Shown here piece after piece: positions 24,914 to 32,349 of a DNA stretch of 64,000 nt. Origin of the DNA: Streptomyces niveus (lineage in GTDB: Bacteria > Actinomycetota > Actinomycetes > Streptomycetales > Streptomycetaceae). The notes under the pieces are model-generated. The model did not search any database. It was not told the origin of the DNA and saw only the letters and a program-made list of their open reading frames with translations. The position numbers were made by a program, and so were the translations under genes. How positions within the stretch are numbered: the stretch's first letter is position 1; every line of letters starts with the position of its first letter. The stretch covers positions 1 to 64,000 of the forward strand of contig NZ_MDCR01000104.1 in the NCBI RefSeq assembly GCF_001723055.1. Reading direction: 5' to 3'.

Positions 24914-26200
24914 ATGAACAGCCCAGTCACCCACCAGGCCCCAGCGGCCCGCCCGTCAGCGTCCCGGCAGCCGTCCCTTCCCGGGCCGGCCGGGGTGCGC
25001 ACCGTACAAGCCGCTTTCGCGTTCGGCCTGGCCGCGCTGAACCTGCGCATCGCCGTGGCGTCCCTGTCTCCCGTACTCAAGGAGGTCCAGCGCGACGAAC
25101 ACCTCTCATCGTTCGGCGCCGGAGCCCTCTCGACGGTGCCGGTCGTCTGCTTCGGGGCGTTCGCGTTCCTCGCGCCCCGGCTCACGCGGCGCTTCGGACC
25201 CCACCACCTGCTGTGGTACGCGCTGCTCGCACTGACCGGCGGCATTGTGCTGCGCTCGGTACCGGGGGTACTCGCCCTGTTCGGCGGCACCCTGATCGCC
25301 GGCGCGGCGATCGCCGTCGGCAATGTCCTCATGCCGCAGCTCATCAAGCATGACTTCGCCGGCCGCGCCGGGCTGATGCTCGGCTGCTACTCCCTGGCCC
25401 TGTCCGGCGGAGCCGCGCTCGCCGCGGGCGTGGTCGTCCCGCTGGAGTCGGCCACCGGCTGGGGCTGGCGGCAGGTGCTCGCGCTGTGGGCGATCCCGTC
25501 CCTCATCGCCGCCCTCGCCTGGCTTCCCGAACTGCTCGCGCCGGACCGGCGTTCCCCGAACCGCCGGCGACAGGAGCGGGTGAAGCAAGGAGGAGCCGAT
25601 ACCGCCGCACCCGCGCTCAGGGCGCTGTGGCGCGACCGAACCGCCTGGGCGGTGACCCTGTACATGGGGCTGCAGTCCCTCGGCTACTACGCGATCCTCT
25701 CCTGGCTGCCGACGCTTCTGCAGGACCACGGCATGAGCGACAGCCAGGCCGGATGGATGCTCTCCTTCTCCAGCTTCCCCGGCATGGCCGCATCCTTCGC
25801 GGCGCCCTGGTTGCAGCAGCGTCTGCGCCCGGCCTTCGTCGCGCCCCTGGCGGCTGCCCTGCTGTGCGCCACCGGCTTCGTCGGCCTGCTCATGTCCCCC
25901 GTATCGGGGGCCTACCTCTGGATGACCGCCCTAGGACTGGGCCAGGGCCTTGCCATCGGTCTCGCCCTCGGCTACATCGTCGCCCGCTCGCCCGACGCGC
26001 ACCACACCGGCCGGCTCTCGACGATGGCGCAGGGGGTCGGCTACCTCATCGCCTGCCTGGGCCCGCTAGGTCTCGGCCTGCTGCACTCCGCGAGCGGGGG
26101 ATGGTCGCTGCCGGTCGCCGTGCTGCTCGCCGTGCTCGTCGCGCAGACTGTCGCGGCCTTCGGCGCGAGCCGGGACCGTCATGTCCTGGCGTCCTCCTGA
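24914..26200 (+). CDS. MFS transporter, CynX/NimT-type
   Basis: 428-residue permease with about twelve membrane helices. The pattern LNLRIAVASLSPVLKEVQ in the first helix and LGCYSLALSGGAALAAG in the middle match the CynX/NimT (cyanate/nitroimidazole-type) group of the major facilitator superfamily. A cytoplasmic loop rich in Arg and Lys (RRSPNRRRQERVK) separates the two halves. It is divergent from an AraC regulator with a short shared promoter. The substrate is unknown; efflux of a small organic anion or drug is plausible. Confidence 0.9.
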   Translation: MNSPVTHQAPAARPSASRQPSLPGPAGVRTVQAAFAFGLAALNLRIAVASLSPVLKEVQRDEHLSSFGAGALSTVPVVCFGAFAFLAPRLTRRFGPHHLLWYALLALTGGIVLRSVPGVLALFGGTLIAGAAIAVGNVLMPQLIKHDFAGRAGLMLGCYSLALSGGAALAAGVVVPLESATGWGWRQVLALWAIPSLIAALAWLPELLAPDRRSPNRRRQERVKQGGADTAAPALRALWRDRTAWAVTLYMGLQSLGYYAILSWLPTLLQDHGMSDSQAGWMLSFSSFPGMAASFAAPWLQQRLRPAFVAPLAAALLCATGFVGLLMSPVSGAYLWMTALGLGQGLAIGLALGYIVARSPDAHHTGRLSTMAQGVGYLIACLGPLGLGLLHSASGGWSLPVAVLLAVLVAQTVAAFGASRDRHVLASS

Positions 26201-26421
26201 AGGGCGTAGGCCCGCGAGCTCGACAAGATCCCCAAGGCACGCCCAGCCGGGCCGTCCCTGCGGCGAGCTGGAACCCGAACGCTGCACCGGTTCCGCGCGC
26301 GACGGGAGTGCCCAGGCTTCCGATGTCTTCACCCTTCCGCCGTGCACCCAGATCGGCATCACGATGGAACGGATCGGCAATCGGATCCGCTACGACGATG
26401 GGCTGCTCGGCTCCGATGGCG

Positions 26422-27180
26422 ATGTCGGCAGCGGGCGTCAAGTTTCTGCTTGAGGCGACTAAGCAAGCCGCCCTGGTTCTGCACCGCGACTACCTTGCCG
26501 TCGAAGTGGCTCGCGGCCACGCCAGGGAGCCGGTCCGCGACCTGGTCGCCCCGGACCAGGCGCTGCGGAAGGAAGCGAGTGCCATGCTCGTCGCGGATGG
26601 ACACGCCGTGGCCGGCCCGGTCACGGTCCTGGTAGCCATGGTGGCGTGCGAAGAGGGCGAGCCTCAGGCTGAACAACGCCGTCTGGCCTTGGAGCTCGCC
26701 GTCGATGGCGGCTTCCCTCGCGCGCGGATTGGCCCTGACGCGTCCGGCTCACGCGCTTCTGCTGACGATCTGGACGAGGTACGTTCCCAGGTCGTCGAGC
26801 GCGACGCCGCAGAGCTTGCCGAGGTGCTGCGCGAAAAGCTGGTCGCTGAACTCGGCCTGGGACAAGCCGCCTTGTGCTGGATGGGCGTAGGCGGGCCACA
26901 CCCACGCCTCACGGAGGCCCTCTTCGTACGAGGAAGCAGACGGGCCCTCTGGGGCACTCATCCCCGACAAGCTTGCCAAGGGTATCCACCCCGGACCGCG
27001 CCCCCTGCTTTCAAACCCCCAAGTACCGTGGGCTGCTTGACACCCTGCGGATGTGTCTCGATCACGCTGGCGACGCGCGGCGTGCCGCCTTCACCCTGCA
27101 TGTCCACCGCTCCACTTGAGCAGCTCACTGGGCGTCGGCGACGGCCAACTGACCGCGCGTCTCGGCCTGGAAGGGACGGG
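26422..27180 (+). pseudogene. Decayed PucR/CdaR-type regulator
   Basis: Remnant of a PucR-type transcriptional regulator. The first part (26422 to about 26890) reads as the central domain (RKEASAMLVADGHAVAGPV, then ALEL-rich helices and VAELGLGQAAL). After frame changes, 27025-27115 encodes LLDTLRMCLDHAGDARRAA and LHVHRST, the start of the C-terminal helix-turn-helix of this family, and a third frame gives DGQLTARLGL, its end. A stop directly after HVHRST breaks the motif. The N-terminus is not recognisable. Several frameshifts make this non-functional. Confidence 0.6.
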
Positions 27181-27231
27181 GCGGACGTTTAATCAGATGT
27201 GCGTGCGGCGCGGGGTTGTTAGGTTCGCCGT

Positions 27232-27963
27232 GTGCCGAAGCTGAATCAGATCATCGCAGTCGAAAAGGGCGTCAAGTCCAAGGCCCTCCAGGAGCTCACC
27301 CAGGCTCACCAGGACGTGCAGAAGCCCGCCCTGCTGGCCGGCATCTCCCGGACCTACCAGCCCAAGGACGAGGAGGGCGAGCAGCTGCCGCCCGAGTCCA
27401 CGCGGGTGCAGATCAAGGCCGAGGACGCTCTGCGGGCGACCGCCGGGACGCTGACGCGGCTCTTCGACGTGACCGCGACGAAGGACTGGGCGAACCGGTC
27501 CGCGGTCGCGGACGTGGTGGTCGACGGTACGGTGCTGTTGTCCCAGGTTCCCGTCCCGTACCTGTTGTTCCTGGAGAAGCAACTCACCGACCTGCACACC
27601 TTCGTGCGCAAGCTGCCGGTGCTCGACGCCTCCGAGTCGTGGAACCTGGACCCCTCGACGGACTCGTGGAAGACGGACCCGGTGCGGACAATCCGTACGA
27701 AGAAGGTTCCGCGCAACCACGTGAAGGCCGAGGCCACGGAGAAGCACCCGGCGCAGGTCGAGGTGTACTACGAGGACGTCCCGGTCGGTTACTGGACCAC
27801 GGTGAAGTTCTCCGGCGCGCTGCCCGCCCGGCGGGTCAACGAGCTCCTCGACCGCGTCGAGAAACTCCAGCAGTCCGTCAAGTTCGCCCGCGAGGAGGCG
27901 AACAACACCGAGGTCACCGACCAGCGTGTCGGCGACGCGGTATTCGGCTACCTCTTCCGGTAG
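27232..27963 (+). CDS. Conserved-looking protein of unknown function upstream of permuted tRNAs
   Basis: 243 residues, GTG start, soluble, rich in Lys, Glu and Val, with no signal peptide or membrane helix. An N-terminal amphipathic helix (KGVKSKALQELTQAHQDVQ, residues about 12-30) is followed by mixed alpha/beta sequence with aromatic strands (QVEVYYEDVPVGYW) and a C-terminal coiled-coil-like helix (VNELLDRVEKLQQSVKFAREE). No catalytic motif was recognised. Only about 70 bases separate its stop from the first of two circularly permuted tRNA genes, and no strong terminator intervenes, so they may share a transcript. A role linked to these RNAs is a guess from position. Confidence 0.85.
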   Translation: MPKLNQIIAVEKGVKSKALQELTQAHQDVQKPALLAGISRTYQPKDEEGEQLPPESTRVQIKAEDALRATAGTLTRLFDVTATKDWANRSAVADVVVDGTVLLSQVPVPYLLFLEKQLTDLHTFVRKLPVLDASESWNLDPSTDSWKTDPVRTIRTKKVPRNHVKAEATEKHPAQVEVYYEDVPVGYWTTVKFSGALPARRVNELLDRVEKLQQSVKFAREEANNTEVTDQRVGDAVFGYLFR

Positions 27964-27975
27964 CCCCCACATTCG

Positions 27976-27996
27976 CCCTCCGTCGCGAGCGGAGGG
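27976..27996 (+). other. Small hairpin after the unknown gene
   Basis: CCCTCCG and CGGAGGG form a 7-base stem around a 7-base loop, 13 bases after the upstream stop. It could be a weak terminator or a processing/stability element ahead of the tRNA unit. No T-run follows. Confidence 0.45.
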
Positions 27997-28035
27997 TGCG
28001 CGATGAGCGCAAGCTGAAACTGATGTTGAAGCTGA

Positions 28036-28123
28036 TCAAGGGGTGTCAGTTGGGGGTTCGAATCCCTCTCCCCGCACCACGTGCGGGGGTGGCCCAAGCC
28101 TGGCAGAGGCGGCCCCATGAAAC
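28036..28123 (+). tRNA. Circularly permuted tRNA gene, copy 1 (3' half before 5' half)
   Basis: 3' half first: anticodon-stem strand GGGGT (28040-28044), variable region, T-stem GGGGG/CCCTC with loop TTCGAAT (28057-28063), acceptor strand TCCCCGC (28069-28075), then ACCA. After CGT comes the 5' half: acceptor strand GCGGGGG (28083-28089), T8, D-stem GCC/GGC (28092-28094, 28108-28110), anticodon-stem strand GCCCC (28112-28116), then AT with T at position 33. All helices pair across the permutation: acceptor 7 of 7, D 3 of 3, anticodon 5 of 5, T 5 of 5, counting G-T wobbles. The loop gives a likely GAA anticodon (Phe), but the exact joint is uncertain. Leader and trailer sequences can pair further outside the halves. 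Confidence 0.72.
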
Positions 28124-28186
28124 TCAGATTCTCGCTCCAGTCTCAGTATTCGCCGCCGAACACCGGATCGACCGAGCGTGGGCGAA

Positions 28187-28267
28187 CATCGACGAGCTGG
28201 GGGTTCAAGTCCCCTCGGCGCCTCTCTCGTGGCGCTGTAGTTCAAAGGCAGAACACGTCGATCTCAA
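28187..28267 (+). tRNA. Circularly permuted tRNA gene, copy 2 (3' half before 5' half)
   Basis: 3' half first: anticodon-stem strand CGACG (28190-28194), variable AGCT, T-stem GGGGG/CCCCT with loop TTCAAGT (28204-28210), acceptor strand CGGCGCC (28216-28222); no CCA is encoded. After TCTCTCGT comes the 5' half: acceptor strand GGCGCTG (28231-28237), T8, A9, D-stem GTTC/GAAC (28240-28243, 28251-28254), anticodon-stem strand CGTCG (28256-28260), then AT. Acceptor 7 of 7 (one wobble), D 4 of 4, anticodon 5 of 5 and T 5 of 5 pair across the permutation. The likely anticodon is CTC (Glu), depending on the joint. Leader 28174-28182 pairs with trailer 28273-28282 over 9 bases with one bulge. Confidence 0.72.
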
Positions 28268-28319
28268 CATGACCCGCGGCTCTTAAACGCCGCCGGTGTG
28301 CGCAAATGGGTGGCAAGTT

Positions 28320-28352
28320 GGAGCCCGGGAGCTGGACATGCTCCCGGGCTCC
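28320..28352 (+). terminator. Strong hairpin closing the tRNA unit
   Basis: A perfect 13-base stem (28320-28332 with 28340-28352; arm GGAGCCCGGGAGC) around a 7-base loop. It follows the second permuted tRNA by about 40 bases and marks the end of the unit that begins at 27232. No T-run. Confidence 0.75.
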
Positions 28353-28570
28353 GTCACGTTCCGGCCTGCGGCTTGGGCTGTTGACCGGGAAGGCTCACCG
28401 GGTTGAGTGGTCAGGGCGTCCCTGCGAGTCTGCGCCGGAAGCGTCGCCGTGGTGCGAGGCAGTCGACACGAGGTGCGCCTAGAGGACTTCGCCGGCCTGG
28501 CCGGATGGTGTCGCTGTCCCGCCCGTCGCCCTGCCCCGCCGCACGAAGAGCTGCCGACCAGCGACCGACG

Positions 28571-29046
28571 TCAGAGGACTGTGCCCGTGGATGAGGCCGG
28601 TCGGCGGCGGCGTGAGAACGTACCGAGGTCAATGGTCTGGCCCGTGTGTTCGTAGGTGTGCGTGAGCCCGCTCCGGTCGTGGTCGTGCCCGCCTTCGACA
28701 CCGTGGATCAGGGTGGTCGTGAGGCGGCCCACCAGAGGGGCGTGCTGAACTTACTACCGCTGGTGCCTATGGCCACGTAGAGGCCGTCAAGATCGGTTCG
28801 GGCGTATACGGGGGTCCGGTCGTCGGTCACGTCGTACACGCCCGCCACACCATGAGGCTTGTTGGGAACGCGCAGGCCGGGCAGGCGGCGAGCCGCCAGC
28901 GTCACCTGCGTCCCCGCTACGTGGTGCACCTCCTGGCGCAGCGACCGCAGACCGACGGTGAAGTCTCCTCCCCCACTTCGGCGAGCCGGTTCAGTTGTCC
29001 CGACCACGGGCCGGCCGCGTTGACGACCACCCCGGCGGACAGTTCC
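28571..29046 (-). pseudogene. C-terminal remnant of a FAD-dependent (DAO-type) oxidoreductase
   Basis: Three frame pieces read in order as the C-terminal half of a D-amino-acid-oxidase-type flavoprotein: VVVNAAGPWSGQL (near 29030), then DLDGLYVAIGTSGSKFSTP (near 28760), then LIHGVEGGHDHD and TGQTIDLGTFSRRRRP with a TGA stop at 28571-28573. Frame changes occur near 28738 and 28978. The FAD-binding N-terminus is absent and the left-over sequence is fused to the 3' end of a TetR gene. Non-functional. Confidence 0.72.
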
Positions 29047-29647
29047 GTTCCGTCCCCTGAGGCGCGCCCCACGCACCCGTCCCCCGCATACGCACGATCA
29101 AGGCGACCGCGTCCTCCGAACAGGTACCGGGGGTCAGGACTTCCTGCAATAGGAGGCCGCGAATCGCGGCAACGGTGACGGTGGCCACATCGCGTGCTTC
29201 CTTGGTGTCGAGCCCTTCGCGTTCCGCGATTGAGGACAGCATCACGGTCAGGTCGCCGATCGACTCCACGAACTCACGGAAGTCCTCGGGGCCGTACGCG
29301 GCCAGTCCGGCGACGTAGAAGAAGCCGCGGATACGCGACAACCGCTCCGGCCGGGTGTAGGTACGCCAGATCACCTCGACGAAGTCGTCGAAGGTGCCCT
29401 GCTGGGCGGCCTCCAGAAGTGCCTCGTTGTCGCGGGATCGCTGCGCGTTGAGCATGGCGGCCAGGACGCCCGAGAGTGATCCGAAGTGGTATCGCAGCAG
29501 GGCGTGGCTGGTCTCGATCCGGGCGGCGATCTCGCGGAGCGACATCTCAGGCGGGGGAAGGGCCTCGCCGAACGCGTCGAGAAGCCGTGCCAGGAGTCGC
29601 TCGCGCGCGCTGCCCTTGCGTTCCGAGGTTGACAGGATCACTCCCAC
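28991..29647 (-). CDS. TetR-family transcriptional regulator with a displaced C-terminus
   Basis: 218 residues. The N-terminal helix-turn-helix reads MSLREIAARIETSHALLRYHFGS (residues about 35-57; written here as MSLREIAARIET then SHALLRYHFGS). A helical ligand domain follows up to about residue 185 (AAIRGLLLQEVLTPG). The last 30 residues are Pro/Arg-rich and overlap the oxidoreductase ruin, so the native C-terminus was probably replaced. It is divergent from the amidohydrolase/esterase pair, which it likely controls. Confidence 0.85.
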   Translation of the reverse strand: MGVILSTSERKGSARERLLARLLDAFGEALPPPEMSLREIAARIETSHALLRYHFGSLSGVLAAMLNAQRSRDNEALLEAAQQGTFDDFVEVIWRTYTRPERLSRIRGFFYVAGLAAYGPEDFREFVESIGDLTVMLSSIAEREGLDTKEARDVATVTVAAIRGLLLQEVLTPGTCSEDAVALIVRMRGTGAWGAPQGTERNCPPGWSSTRPARGRDN

Positions 29648-29696
29648 AGTTTATCCATTGGAAAAGAAAGTTCGGCGGTTCCGTGTTGCTTCGCAC

Positions 29697-30419
29697 ATGG
29701 TCGCAGTCAGCCCGCAACGCGGAGGATCGACGATCGAACCTGCTCATGCAGTCGGCGCGACGGTCATCGACGGATCGGGGCGCGATCCCGGCGACGTCGA
29801 CGTCACCATCGAGAACGGCCGAATCACCCGACTCGGTACCTCCAGCGCGCACCGCGAGCGTCTCGATGCCAAGGGATTGACGATGACGCCCGGCCTGATC
29901 GGCGCTCATGTCCACCTGGGCCTGTCGAGCCCGATCCAGCCGCACTTCTCGCTTCAGATAAGCGCCGCCGAGATCGCTGCCGGCATCTTCGCCACGACCG
30001 GCACGACACTCGACGCCGGCTTCACGACCGTTCGCGACACCGGCGGGGTCGAAGGCGGTACCGTCACCGCGACCGCGAAGGGCAAGGTCAGAGGGCCGCG
30101 TGTCCTGTCGTGCGGACCTGTTCAGTGCCAGATCGGCGGGCACGGTCAATACGAGGCCGGCTCCGTGATGGCGGGCAACGCGGACAAGCTGCGGCACAAC
30201 GTAGCGACTGAACTCAGCCTGCGCGCAGCCCTCGAGACGCCGATGGAAGCTCTCGTAGCGGCGCCGCCTTCCGGCCAGGTGGGTGTCATCACTCCTGGCG
30301 CGCAGGCAGACCTCGTTCTTTGGAACGGCAACTCGCTCAAACACCCAGAACTGTTCCCCGACCCCACCAAGGCCGTACTCGTACTCCGGGCCGGCCAGAT
30401 CGTAAAGGACCTCAGATGA
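29697..30419 (+). pseudogene. Amidohydrolase with a large internal deletion
   Basis: 240 residues in one open frame, but amidohydrolases of this type are about 400. The N-terminal part has the small beta domain (VIDGSGRDPGDVDVTIENG, then TMTPGLIGAHVHLGL with the HxH metal ligands) and a strand with FTTVRDTGG. After about residue 155 it jumps to the C-terminal end (GVITPGAQADLVLWNGNSL). The middle, with the remaining metal-binding His and Asp residues, is missing, so catalysis is very unlikely. Its stop overlaps the next start (ATGA), so it may still support translation of the esterase gene. Confidence 0.8.
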
Positions 30420-31270
30420 GCACCATGTGGCAGGGCTGCCTCGCCAACACCGACTACTTCGAGATGCGCTCCAGTGGTGGGTACGACTACGGCATCTGGG
30501 TCACCACGCCACCGGGCTACGACCCTGCCGCCGCGCAAGCGCCTGTGGTGTACGTGCTCGACGGCAACTGGGCTGTGGGCATGACCGCCCCGCTCATCGT
30601 CACCCAACTGGACCCCATGCAGCCGATTCAGCCCTACATCCAGGTCAGCGTGGGTTACGCGGGCGAGGAGGCGGAGCACTGGGAGCGGCTGCGCAACCGA
30701 GACCTCGTGCCTCCCGGTGAACCCATCGCCAAGGAGTTCATCGACGCGGTGGAGATGGCGGTCCGACTGGGCGCGAAGACTCGCGAGCAAGCCGACGCCT
30801 ATCTCGCCGAATTGAACGACAGCCGCGGGGATGTGTTCCTGAACTTCCTTACCGCCGACCTGCATCCGCGGATCGAACGCGACTACGGCACAGCCCCGAG
30901 CGGTCACGGCCTCTTCGGCTATTCCTACGGCGGACTCTTCAGTCTCTACGCCTGGCTCACCGGCGACACGTTCTTCGAGAGCATCGGTGCGGGCAGCCCC
31001 GGCGTTGTCAGTGCGGACAGTCAGGTCTTCGCTCGACTTGAAGCAATGGGTGACAGCCGGTCCGCCACCAAGCTTCACGTGACCCTCAACGACCGAGAGA
31101 TCCTCGGAGACGTGGCGATCTACCAGAATCTCGCGAAGAACGCGGCGACGTTCCTCCACCGCCTTCCCTCACGCAGCGAATCCGTCACCAGCGAGGTCAT
31201 GCACGAAACGCACGTGACCGGGCTGCAGGCATCGTTCCTCAGCTACCTCAGGACCTGCCGTGCCCGGTGA
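30416..31270 (+). CDS. Alpha/beta-hydrolase-fold esterase (putative esterase D type)
   Basis: 284 residues. The nucleophile elbow GYSYGG places Ser170 as catalytic residue, followed by LFSLYAWL. The N-terminal part has an alternating strand/helix pattern (PVVYVLDGNW) and the C-terminus holds a likely catalytic His (EVMHETHVTG). This fits the enterochelin-esterase/S-formylglutathione-hydrolase-like esterase family. No signal peptide, so cytoplasmic. It is coupled to the deleted amidohydrolase by ATGA overlap and both are divergent from a TetR gene. Substrate unknown. Confidence 0.85.
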   Translation: MSTMWQGCLANTDYFEMRSSGGYDYGIWVTTPPGYDPAAAQAPVVYVLDGNWAVGMTAPLIVTQLDPMQPIQPYIQVSVGYAGEEAEHWERLRNRDLVPPGEPIAKEFIDAVEMAVRLGAKTREQADAYLAELNDSRGDVFLNFLTADLHPRIERDYGTAPSGHGLFGYSYGGLFSLYAWLTGDTFFESIGAGSPGVVSADSQVFARLEAMGDSRSATKLHVTLNDREILGDVAIYQNLAKNAATFLHRLPSRSESVTSEVMHETHVTGLQASFLSYLRTCRAR

Positions 31271-31487
31271 GCCTGAAGGCCGCGGCTCTGCCTGACCGCA
31301 TCGCTGGGGGGGCAGCGCTCCTGAGCAACGCCGCCGAGCCGTCATGAGACTGCGAGCAAGTTGATTCGCTCGGACTCATGACTGGCGTCGGCGGCTGTGG
31401 CCATCCGTCTGACTGAGGTGCGACGGGTGGCCTATGGCTCACGAGTCTTCTTGGCGATCAGTCGTGGGAAATTGCCATATCTGGCGC

Positions 31488-32285
31488 CTACTTGGGGTCC
31501 ACCACACCCGCCAGCAGCCTCGCTGTGCCTTCGGGCGCCTCCACCTGGAAGTGGTGGCTGCCGAGGTCGACGAGGACGATGTCGACACGGTTCCCGTAGC
31601 GCTCGATCGCTTCCTGATCCGTAAGTTCCCGTATCGCGAAAACCGTGATCGGCTGCTTCGTCTCGATCAGCGCCGCGTCCATGTCCCAGTGAACCAGGCC
31701 CACGATGGAATGCAGGCCGGCAGGCTGCCGTACCGCGACCATCTTCTCGAAGTAGGCATCCTTGAGGGCTTCGTCAGTTCCAGCCGGCGAACCTCCCTCG
31801 ACCAGCCCCCGCACCCCTCCCTCGAAGTCTTGGCGGAAGAGGTTCTCCATCGCCTCGACCTGCTCCGCACTCTGCGCGGGAAACAGGCCCAGGTAGTGCA
31901 GCGCGTCGAGGGCGACGATGTGCGACACCTTGTCGGGCAACTGTCGGCCGACTTCGACGGCAACTGCCCCACCAAGAGAGTGCCCGGCAACAATGGCCGT
32001 GTCTATCGATTCCGCTTCCAGGACGGCGGCTACGTCGCGACCGAATTCTTCGATCGTCCAGACGTTCCGCGTCGACCGCGACTCGCCGTGCTCGGCGAGG
32101 TCAACGGCGATGACTCGAATGTCGTCAGGCAGGTGATCGGCGATCACGTCGAAATCAGTCCGATTGAGGCCCCATCCATGAATGAGCGCCAGCGTCGTTC
32201 CCGAGGCGGGGCCACTGACCGTGTACCTGATGGTCGTGTGCTCGTCCCGCTGAACCTCAAGATGCTTCTTCGGCCTGGTCGTCAT
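31488..32285 (-). CDS. Alpha/beta hydrolase
   Basis: 265 residues of the alpha/beta-hydrolase fold 1 family. Oxyanion motif LIHGWGLN at residues 34-41, nucleophile elbow AGHSLGGA with Ser103, and a C-terminal His in LGSHHFQVEAPEG. Cytoplasmic, no signal. It lies 64 bases downstream of an MFS gene on the same strand, and 37 bases upstream of that MFS gene is an old yellow enzyme, so the three form a likely operon for a small organic compound. Substrate unknown. Confidence 0.9.
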   Translation of the reverse strand: MTTRPKKHLEVQRDEHTTIRYTVSGPASGTTLALIHGWGLNRTDFDVIADHLPDDIRVIAVDLAEHGESRSTRNVWTIEEFGRDVAAVLEAESIDTAIVAGHSLGGAVAVEVGRQLPDKVSHIVALDALHYLGLFPAQSAEQVEAMENLFRQDFEGGVRGLVEGGSPAGTDEALKDAYFEKMVAVRQPAGLHSIVGLVHWDMDAALIETKQPITVFAIRELTDQEAIERYGNRVDIVLVDLGSHHFQVEAPEGTARLLAGVVDPK

Positions 32286-32349
32286 GATCTTTCCTTGTCA
32301 TAGGTGGTGAAAAGCCGTATTGGTTGGCGCGTGGATATTGCTGGGCAGC

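Noticed and set aside
26749..26979. Minus-strand open frame of 76 residues
   Set aside because: It is antisense to the part of the plus strand that matches a PucR-type regulator; high GC makes long antisense frames common.
28036..28282. First reading as three broken tRNA fragments from a decayed array
   Set aside because: The apparently unrelated fragments pair perfectly with their neighbours across the permutation in acceptor and anticodon stems in both copies, which random decay would not produce.
28354..28570. Possible gene between the tRNA terminator and the oxidoreductase ruin
   Set aside because: Short frames only, with no domain or start signal; nothing recognised in this stretch.
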